Shown here: positions 1 through 5,631 of the stretch, piece after piece
Position numbering within the stretch: position 1 is the stretch's first letter
Layout of the letters: each line of letters starts with the position of its first letter
Source of the DNA: Inquilinus sp.
Lineage (GTDB): Bacteria; Pseudomonadota; Alphaproteobacteria; DSM-16000; Inquilinaceae
NCBI GenBank assembly: GCA_013003675.1
Contig: JABDIP010000351.1
Coordinates: 1-13,678, forward strand
Length of the DNA: 13,678 bases
Direction: 5' to 3'
The notes under the pieces: generated by a model
What the model saw: only the letters and a program-made list of their open reading frames with translations
Told to the model about the DNA's origin: nothing
Databases searched by the model: none
Made by a program: the position numbers and the translations under genes

Positions 1-42
1 GGCCAGCATCACCAGATAGGGCGAGAGGGCGCCGTCGGTCAT
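1..42 (-). CDS. azlD: AzlD family protein, N-terminal fragment (cut by window edge)
   Basis: Only the first 14 codons are inside the window, reading MTDGALSPYLVMLA. AzlD is the small membrane subunit that pairs with AzlC in branched-chain amino acid export. The ATG at 42-40 overlaps the azlC stop codon (41-39) in an ATGA arrangement, which implies translational coupling and a shared operon. The hydrophobic LSPYLVMLA start fits the first membrane helix of AzlD, and azlC-azlD is a standard gene order. The call rests mainly on this context because so little of the protein is visible. Confidence 0.7.
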   Translation of the reverse strand, partial: MTDGALSPYLVMLA

Positions 43-776
43 GCGGCGCCGCCCCGCCGGCCGAGGGCATAGGCCAGGGTGCCGGCGACCAGCCCGGTGA
101 TCAGCAGCCCCCATTCCGGGGTAGCCAGGTGGAACAGCGGCCCGCCGACGGCGCCGAAGACCAGCGCCAGCAGCCGGCGCCGGTTGGCGAGGTCGGTGCT
201 CAAAACCAGCATGAAATAGATCGGGTTGAGGAAGACCAGGCCGAGGGTGACGTAAGCCGGGACCGAGCCGGCGAGGAAGTAGCCGGCCAGGGTGCAGAGC
301 ATGGTGGTGACCCAGAGGATGCCGGAAAATCCGAGCAGGTAGGGCAGGCGCTCGGCCGGCGGCAGGGTCGGGCAGGTCCGCATCGAGGCGACCCAGCCGG
401 TGACAGCAACCAGATGGGCGGCGGCGTAAAGCCGCCAGCGCGGCATTTCGGGCGCGGCGAGGCGCGGCATCAGCGTGGCGGTCATCGGCAGCAGGCGGAC
501 ATTGGTCAGCGTCACCGCGGCGGCGATCGAGGCCAGCGAGGCGCCGGCGGCATAGAGCTCGACCAGCGCGACCTGCCCCGGCAGCGCCCAGCCGGTGGCG
601 GTTGAGAACAGCCCCATCGCCGCCGTCCAGCCGCTGACCTTGACCAGCGAACCGAAGCCGACATAGCTCGCCCCCAGCACCAGGGCCGGCGTTCCCAGCG
701 CCTCGCGCGCCGCGCCGAGAAAGGCGGCGCGCGGCGAACCGAACGGGGCCTCGGCGGCCGGCGCGGTCTGCGACAT
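39..776 (-). CDS. azlC: AzlC family branched-chain amino acid permease/exporter, large subunit
   Basis: This is a 245-residue inner-membrane protein, the usual length for AzlC/YgaZ proteins. The family exports branched-chain amino acids, and sometimes methionine or analogues, together with AzlD. What is seen: a conserved-looking first helix (ALVLGASYVGFGSLVK, residues 31-46), a TLTNVRLLPM segment (89-98) matching the family's internal N-x-R-x-L motif, several hydrophobic helices up to residue 190, and the typical end with P-E-W-G-L-L-I-T-G-L-V-A-G (residues 220-232). The ATG at 776-774 was chosen because an AGGG ribosome binding site lies 10 bases upstream (790-787 on the complement). The frame stays open to about 1082, but that extension is low-complexity and Arg/Pro-rich, unlike AzlC. 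It overlaps azlD by 4 bases and is divergent from the DUF1302 gene. The substrate cannot be read from the sequence. Confidence 0.88.
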   Translation of the reverse strand: MSQTAPAAEAPFGSPRAAFLGAAREALGTPALVLGASYVGFGSLVKVSGWTAAMGLFSTATGWALPGQVALVELYAAGASLASIAAAVTLTNVRLLPMTATLMPRLAAPEMPRWRLYAAAHLVAVTGWVASMRTCPTLPPAERLPYLLGFSGILWVTTMLCTLAGYFLAGSVPAYVTLGLVFLNPIYFMLVLSTDLANRRRLLALVFGAVGGPLFHLATPEWGLLITGLVAGTLAYALGRRGGAA

Positions 777-826
777 GGGGAAATTGCCCTGGCGGTGTCG
801 AATCGCGACCGTGAAAGCGCGGCCGG

Positions 827-903
827 CCGGCCGGCACCATCGCGCGATTGTCCCGCGGGTTTGGCGACAATCGCCGGCGGCGTGGCGAGGTGGTGCCGGC
901 CGG
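827..903. repeat. Nested inverted repeat upstream of azlC
   Basis: An outer perfect 13-base inverted repeat (CCGGCCGGCACCA at 827-839, TGGTGCCGGCCGG at 891-903) encloses an inner perfect 9-base inverted repeat (GCGATTGTC at 844-852, GACAATCGC at 866-874, 13-base spacer). A further AATCGCG at 801-807 is complementary to CGCGATT at 843-849, so the region holds several related half-sites. It lies in the azlC 5' region, 51 bases or more from its ATG. It could be an operator cluster, a folded leader RNA or a structural repeat. There is no T-tract after either side, which argues against a simple terminator. Confidence 0.6.
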
Positions 904-1218
904 GACCTTGACTTGACGATTGCGTGAACGGCACGCTGAAGTGCCGGCCGTCGGGGCGTGACGGGAAACGCGGTTTGTTTCAAATGCTTGTGAATCGCCA
1001 GCCGCTCGGCGAAGATGACAACAAGAACAATGGGCGGGAGGGAGACGCCTTGCGGTGGCACAACGGCCGCCATGCCTGACATTCATCAGCCTGCGGCACG
1101 GCCGGCCGCGGCGGCGCCGTCCGACGGCAGCGCCCCGCATGGCCTGCGCGCCATCGACAATCCAACAACCGGGCGCGCCCGCCGCAACGGCGGCAGCCGC
1201 CCGGAACCAACGACAAAG

Positions 1219-1232
1219 CGGGTCAAGACCCG
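1219..1232. promoter_or_regulatory. Short palindrome just upstream of the DUF1302 ribosome binding site
   Basis: CGGGTC, a 2-base AA spacer and GACCCG form a 14-base dyad. It ends 5 bases before the Shine-Dalgarno sequence at 1238-1244. It could be a protein binding site, or a small mRNA hairpin affecting translation of the operon's first gene. The 2-base spacer is too tight for a normal RNA loop, so as RNA the stem would have to open by a pair. At 6 bases per arm in GC-rich DNA, chance remains possible. Confidence 0.3.
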
Positions 1233-1237
1233 ACGAG

Positions 1238-1244
1238 AAGGGAG
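1238..1244 (+). promoter_or_regulatory. Ribosome binding site of the DUF1302 gene
   Basis: AAGGGAG lies 8 bases before the ATG at 1253. This decides the start, because the reading frame is open from further upstream and the upstream part lacks a signal peptide. Confidence 0.75.
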
Positions 1245-1252
1245 CTTCAGCA

Positions 1253-3163
1253 ATGCGTCAGAACACGGCGGTCAACCGCCGGCACCCATCGACCGGCTGG
1301 CGGACCGGCGTCAGCCTGATCGCCCTCGGCACCGCGGCCCTGGCCGCGACCTCGGCCGCCGCCTTCGAATTCGATTTCGGCGAGCTCTCCGGCAGCTTCG
1401 ACACCACCATCACCGCCGGCGCCAGCTTCCGGGTGGAGGAGCGGGATCTGGCGCTCATTGGAATAGTGAACCAGGTCGACGGCGTGAACGGTACGCGCTT
1501 CTCAATCAACGGCGACGATGGCGATCTGAACTACGATAAGGGGCTGATCTCTTCGGCGCTCCGCGCTACGCACGAATTGGCGCTGGGCTACAACGATTTC
1601 GGCCTCTTCACACGGTTCACCTATTTTTACGATTTCGAGAACGCCAGCGGCGACAAGACCGAATTCAAGGACCTTACCGACGCTGCGATCGAGCGCGTCG
1701 GCAAGGATTTCGATCTGCTCGACGCCTATGTCTACGGCGGGTTCGAGGCCGGCGACGTGCCGATCGATTTCCGCCTCGGCAACCAAGTGTTAAGTTGGGG
1801 CGAGAGCACATTCATCCAGAACGGCGTCAACGTCATCAATCCGATCGACGTGAACCAGATTCGCATTCCGGGCTCGGAAGTTCGGGACGCCCTGATCCCC
1901 GTGACGATCGCCGACGTGGACGTGGGGATCACCGACAATCTGAGCGTCGAAGGCTTCTATCAGATCGGCTGGGAGGAGACCGAAATCGATGCCGCCGGGA
2001 CGTATTTCAGCGACAACGACTTTGCCTCGCCGGGCGGTTCATTCGTATTTCTAACCAGCACGGGAATCATCGATGACCCGGAATTGGTCATTCAATCGAC
2101 GACTCAGCCCGGCGCTGTGGTCCCGCGCGGCGCAACGCGGGAAGCGAGCGATAGCGGACAATACGGTCTTGCCGTGCGCTATTTCGCCGAAAATCTGAAC
2201 GAAACAGAGTTCGGTGGATACTTCCTGAATTATCACAGCAGGACACCGATAATTTCCGCCACGAACGGCACAGGTGCCGGGCTACTAGGCCTAGGGCCAA
2301 ATAACTATGCGGCCAGCGCGCGATACTTCACGGAATATCCTGAGGACATCCAACTTGCGGGAGCGAGCTTCAATACAGCGCTTGAAAGCGGTCTCGCTTT
2401 GCAAGGCGAAGTCTCTTACCGCTTCGATCAACCGTTGCAGGTCGACGATGTCGAGATTCTTCAATCCGCACTGGCGATACCCATTGCAGCGGCCTGCGAG
2501 GGCGGTGACGCCCCGTCCTGTGGGGCATTGGCTCTCTTGAACACGAACCCGTTGCTTTCCTCTCTTGGCGGTGTGAGCGCGAACGCGGCCGATGCCAACT
2601 ACTACGCGACCAAGTTCGGTCAGGAGGTATCAGGCTTCCGCGAATTCGACGTCGTTCAGGCACAGGTCACGGCGACACAGGCATTTGGGCCGATTGAGGC
2701 GCTTGGCGTGGATCAATGGGTTGTGGTTGGTGAGCTTGGCGTGACGCACGTTCTGGATATGCCGAGCATGAGCGAATTGATCCTCGAAGGGCCGAATACG
2801 CCGCGGCCGGCAACGGCCAATGGCGCAACGGTCTCCGGCGTGCCGCAGCAGACGGACGGATTCCCCGACCCCACGTCATGGGGCTATCGGGTCCGAGCGC
2901 GGTTCGACATGTTGAACGCGATCGGGCCGATCAACGTCTTTCCAAAACTCGGTTTCTCGCACGATGTCGGCGGCACGACGCCGCTGCCGATCGGCAATTT
3001 CGTCGAGGACCGGGCGTCGGTCAGCGTCGGCGTCGACTTCACCTACCAGAACAGCTGGTCGGCCGGCCTCCAGTACACGAACTTCTTCGCCATCGGCGAC
3101 GATGAGTTCAACACCATCCGCGATCGGGACTTCGTCTCGCTCAACGTCAAATACTCGTTCTAG
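1253..3163 (+). CDS. DUF1302 family outer-membrane beta-barrel protein
   Basis: This is a 636-residue exported protein of the DUF1302 family, predicted to be an outer-membrane beta-barrel. Residues 1-37 form a signal peptide: a basic start with RR at 9-10, a hydrophobic core from about 19 to 34, and a cleavage site after AAA. The mature part alternates aromatic and polar residues as barrel strands do. It carries the family-typical stretch LGNQVLSWGEST (175-186) followed by NVINPIDV (193-200), and it ends in VKYSF, with the terminal Phe expected for BAM-dependent insertion. C415 and C423 could form a disulfide in an extracellular loop. It is the first gene of a four-gene operon with DUF1329, YCF48-like and MMPL genes, a recurring proteobacterial neighbourhood often seen near hydrophobic-compound metabolism. 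A role as outer-membrane conduit or docking partner for a hydrophobic substrate is inference. GC content drops in the middle of the gene. Confidence 0.88.
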   Translation: MRQNTAVNRRHPSTGWRTGVSLIALGTAALAATSAAAFEFDFGELSGSFDTTITAGASFRVEERDLALIGIVNQVDGVNGTRFSINGDDGDLNYDKGLISSALRATHELALGYNDFGLFTRFTYFYDFENASGDKTEFKDLTDAAIERVGKDFDLLDAYVYGGFEAGDVPIDFRLGNQVLSWGESTFIQNGVNVINPIDVNQIRIPGSEVRDALIPVTIADVDVGITDNLSVEGFYQIGWEETEIDAAGTYFSDNDFASPGGSFVFLTSTGIIDDPELVIQSTTQPGAVVPRGATREASDSGQYGLAVRYFAENLNETEFGGYFLNYHSRTPIISATNGTGAGLLGLGPNNYAASARYFTEYPEDIQLAGASFNTALESGLALQGEVSYRFDQPLQVDDVEILQSALAIPIAAACEGGDAPSCGALALLNTNPLLSSLGGVSANAADANYYATKFGQEVSGFREFDVVQAQVTATQAFGPIEALGVDQWVVVGELGVTHVLDMPSMSELILEGPNTPRPATANGATVSGVPQQTDGFPDPTSWGYRVRARFDMLNAIGPINVFPKLGFSHDVGGTTPLPIGNFVEDRASVSVGVDFTYQNSWSAGLQYTNFFAIGDDEFNTIRDRDFVSLNVKYSF

Positions 3164-3200
3164 GCCCAGGGCACCGAAGGATTCGAGGAGGATCAACCCG

Positions 3201-4532
3201 ATGAAGAATTTCACAGGCGCCCTGCTGGCCGGCGCGTTCGCGGTGCTCGCCGCGATGCCCGCCAAGGCGCAGGACCCGTCGCAACTCGGCAGTACGCTGA
3301 CCCCGTTCGGGGCGATCCGCGCCGGAAATGCCGATGGCACCATCCCGGCCTGGACCGGCGGCATCACCAGCCCGCCGGCCGGTTATTCGATCGGCGACCA
3401 TCACCCCGACCCGTTCGCCGGCGACCGGGTGCAGTTCAGCATCACCGGCGCCAACGCCGACGCCTATGCCGACAAGCTGACGCCCGGCCATCTGGCCACC
3501 CTGCGCCAGTATCCGAGTTTTGCGATGAACGTCTATCCGACGCGGCGCAGCGCCTCGGCCCCGCAACGCATCTATGACGCCACCATCGCCAACGCGCGCA
3601 GCGCCCAACTCGTCGCCGACGGCAACGGCGTCGACGGAGCCAGCGTCGGCATTCCGTTTCCGATCCCGAACAATGGGCTCGAGGCGATCTGGAACCATCT
3701 GCTGCGCTTTCGCGGCGAGACGGTATTCCGCCAGTACGGCCAGGCCAACCCGACCGCCGGCGGCGCCTACACCATGGTGCGGATCGACGAGAAACTCCTG
3801 TTCCGCTACGCGCGGGGCGAGCCCGGCAACACCTCGGTGCTGTTCCTGCAGGAGGTTGTCGGCCCGGCCCGCCTCGCCGGCGAAATCCTGCTGGTACACG
3901 AGACGATCAACCAGATCACCGAGCCGCGCCAGGCCTGGACGTACAACCCGGGCCAGCGCCGGGTACGCCGGGCGCCGAACATCGCCTACGACAACCCCGG
4001 CACGGCGGCGGACGGTCTGCGCACCAGCGACAATCTCGACATCTTCAACGGCGCGCCCGATCGCTACACCTGGGACCTCGTCGGCCGTCGCGAGCTGTAC
4101 GTGCCGTACAACGCGTACAAGCTGCACAGCAACGCGCTGTCCTATGACGACATTATCCGGCCGAACCATCTGAACCCTGAGCATCTGCGCTATGAGCTGC
4201 ATCGGGTCTGGGTGGTCGACGCCCGGTTGAAGGACGGCACCAGCCACATCTATGCCCGCCGCACCTTCTATCTCGACGAGGATAGCTGGCAGATCGTGGC
4301 GGTGGATCACTACGACAGCCGCGGCCAACTCTGGCGGCTAGGCGAGGCGCACGGCATCAACTACTACGAGGTGCCGACCTTCTGGACCACGCTCGACACG
4401 ATCTACGATTTGCAGGCCGGGCGCTATACGGCGAACGGGTTCGACAATGAGCAGGCGATGTACGACTTCTCGGTCGAGCTGGATGATGGCGACTTCACGC
4501 CGAATGCCCTGCGCCGCGCCGGGCGGCGGTAG
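3201..4532 (+). CDS. DUF1329 family periplasmic protein
   Basis: This is a 443-residue exported protein. Residues 1-23 are a clear signal peptide cut after AKA. There is no lipobox cysteine, so it should be soluble in the periplasm. The mature N-terminus carries the DUF1329 hallmark LTPFGAIRAGNADGTIPAWTGG within residues 33-54. The rest matches the family in length and style, including a conserved-looking Y-x-P-Y-N-A-Y-K-L-H region near residue 307 and a late segment rich in W and Y. The start is fixed by GAGGAGG at 3185-3191, 9 bases before the ATG. It lies 37 bases after the DUF1302 stop, so the two are probably co-transcribed, and DUF1302 and DUF1329 genes commonly travel as a pair. The family has been compared with LolA/LolB-like lipid-binding folds. 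A role in carrying a hydrophobic molecule between the inner-membrane pump and the outer-membrane barrel is inference. Confidence 0.88.
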   Translation: MKNFTGALLAGAFAVLAAMPAKAQDPSQLGSTLTPFGAIRAGNADGTIPAWTGGITSPPAGYSIGDHHPDPFAGDRVQFSITGANADAYADKLTPGHLATLRQYPSFAMNVYPTRRSASAPQRIYDATIANARSAQLVADGNGVDGASVGIPFPIPNNGLEAIWNHLLRFRGETVFRQYGQANPTAGGAYTMVRIDEKLLFRYARGEPGNTSVLFLQEVVGPARLAGEILLVHETINQITEPRQAWTYNPGQRRVRRAPNIAYDNPGTAADGLRTSDNLDIFNGAPDRYTWDLVGRRELYVPYNAYKLHSNALSYDDIIRPNHLNPEHLRYELHRVWVVDARLKDGTSHIYARRTFYLDEDSWQIVAVDHYDSRGQLWRLGEAHGINYYEVPTFWTTLDTIYDLQAGRYTANGFDNEQAMYDFSVELDDGDFTPNALRRAGRR

Positions 4533-4539
4533 CCGAACC

Positions 4540-5631
4540 GTGAGACGGGAGGGGTCCACCGCCGGGCGTCGCGGGGTGTCCCCCCTCCGGTTCGCTTTCG
4601 CCGTCTTGCCCGCCGCCGGGCGCCCGGGGGCAGCCGAAGGCGGATCGAGGAGAGCGGTCCGCCGCTTGCTGTCGGCGATCGCCGCCGTGTTGCTGACGAT
4701 CGCCATGCCGGTTCCCGTGAAGGCGGAGGAGTCGGTGATCGCGCCGCTCGCTTCGCGTTCGCTGCTGCTCGACGTCGCCCGCGCCGGCGATCGGCTGGTG
4801 GCGGTCGGCGAGCGCGGGCATATCCTGTTGTCGGACGATGCCGGACGATCCTGGCGGCAGGTAGCGGCGCCGACCCGGGTCGCCCTGACCGCCGTCTTCT
4901 TCCTCGACGACCGCAACGGTTTGGCGGTCGGACACGACGCCACGGTGCTGCGCAGCGGCGATGGCGGCGAGAGCTGGGACCTGCAATTCGCCGAGCCGGA
5001 GCTGGAACAGCCGCTGATGGACGTCCGCTTCGCCGATGGCGATCGGGGCATCGCCGTCGGCGCCTACGGGCTCTATCTGGAGACCTCCGATGGCGGCGAG
5101 AGTTGGGAACAGCGATTCGTCCTCGACGAGGATTTCCATCTCAACGCGGTGCTGCGGCCGACCGCAGACTCCTGGTTCATGGCCGGCGAATTCGGCGGCC
5201 TCTATCGCAGCGACGACGGCGGCGCCAACTGGCAGGTGCTGGATAGCCCCTATGGGGGATCGTTCTTCAACGCCCTCGTCATCGGCCCCAACCGGCTGCT
5301 TGCCTTCGGACTGCAGGGCAATCTGTTCGCGACGGAGGATGGCGGCGAGAGTTGGCGGGCGATCGACACCGGCACGACCTCAGGCTTGATGGGGGGCGCC
5401 GTGTTGACGGGCGGCCGCATCGTCCTGGTCGGCCTTGGCGGCGCCGTGCTGGTCAGCGACGACGGCGGCCGCGGTTTCCGGCTGGAACGTCGCGCCGACC
5501 GGGTGGCGCTTGCGGGAGTCGCCGAGGCGCCCGACGGGGCGTTGATCCTGGTCGGCGAGGCGGGCGTTGTCCGGGTCGAACCGGGGGCGCTGGCGGCGGC
5601 CTCGACGATGCAGGGCGAGGGACGGCGATGA
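4540..5631 (+). CDS. YCF48/BNR-like beta-propeller protein, exported
   Basis: From this GTG the protein has 363 residues. It contains six repeats of the Asp-box/BNR type (S-x-D-G-G-x-S-W) beginning near residues 98, 139, 183, 224, 266 and 306, about 41 residues apart, which fits a six- or seven-bladed propeller like YCF48. YCF48 (HCF136) is a photosystem II assembly factor in phototrophs. Here the fold is presumably a periplasmic scaffold for its operon partners. A signal sequence (RRAVRRLLSAIAAVLLTIAM, cut after VKA near residue 62) precedes the propeller. The start is uncertain: GTG at 4540 (7 bases after the DUF1329 stop) and GTG at 4576 both keep the RR-rich n-region. A TTG at 4666 has the best ribosome binding site (4647-4654) but leaves no basic residue before the core. 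An ATG at 4447 inside the DUF1329 gene is also in frame. The stop overlaps the next ATG (ATGA). Confidence 0.85.
   Translation: MRREGSTAGRRGVSPLRFAFAVLPAAGRPGAAEGGSRRAVRRLLSAIAAVLLTIAMPVPVKAEESVIAPLASRSLLLDVARAGDRLVAVGERGHILLSDDAGRSWRQVAAPTRVALTAVFFLDDRNGLAVGHDATVLRSGDGGESWDLQFAEPELEQPLMDVRFADGDRGIAVGAYGLYLETSDGGESWEQRFVLDEDFHLNAVLRPTADSWFMAGEFGGLYRSDDGGANWQVLDSPYGGSFFNALVIGPNRLLAFGLQGNLFATEDGGESWRAIDTGTTSGLMGGAVLTGGRIVLVGLGGAVLVSDDGGRGFRLERRADRVALAGVAEAPDGALILVGEAGVVRVEPGALAAASTMQGEGRR
4647..4654 (+). promoter_or_regulatory. Candidate ribosome binding site inside the YCF48-like gene
   Basis: GAGGAGAG stands 11 bases before an in-frame TTG at 4666, which would give a protein starting MLSAIAAVLLTIAMP. 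It is the only strong Shine-Dalgarno match near the start of this gene, so it competes with the upstream GTG starts. The spacing is slightly long and the resulting signal peptide would lack a basic n-region. Confidence 0.35.

Larger units (their letters stand above)
777..1252. other. Divergent intergenic region between azlC and the DUF1302 operon
   Basis: This stretch of 476 bases has no convincing gene. It must hold the promoters for azlCD (leftward) and the envelope operon (rightward). Visible structures are a nested inverted repeat at 827-903 and a short palindrome at 1219-1232. I could not identify a convincing sigma-70 -35/-10 pair. TTGACT and TTGACG occur at 908-918, but no -10 hexamer lies at suitable spacing. 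Both flanking genes have open frames running into this region, but those extensions look non-coding and overlap each other. Confidence 0.6.

Noticed and set aside
908..941. Possible sigma-70 promoter (TTGACT or TTGACG)
   Set aside because: The -35-like hexamers are good, but no -10-like hexamer stands 16-18 bases downstream of either.
777..1082. N-terminal extension of azlC beyond the ATG at 776
   Set aside because: The extension is Arg/Pro-rich and unlike the family, 245 residues already matches AzlC length, and a ribosome binding site supports 776.
1055..1252. N-terminal extension of the DUF1302 protein
   Set aside because: It would bury the signal peptide 66 residues inside the protein. 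AAGGGAG at 1238-1244 supports the ATG at 1253.
2285..2294. Perfect palindrome CTAGGCCTAG in the DUF1302 gene
   Set aside because: Ten bases inside coding sequence with no partner or context. Most likely chance.
3147..4328. Antisense open frame of 393 codons opposite the DUF1329 gene
   Set aside because: Val/Ala/Arg/Asp-rich composition without motifs, and fully covered by a recognised gene on the other strand.
4960..5356. Repeated DNA of the form GATGGCGGCGAGAG at about 4960, 5089 and 5338, first suspected as a CRISPR-like or satellite repeat
   Set aside because: The copies encode the D-G-G-E-S-W Asp-box of successive propeller blades, in frame. The repetition is explained by the protein fold.
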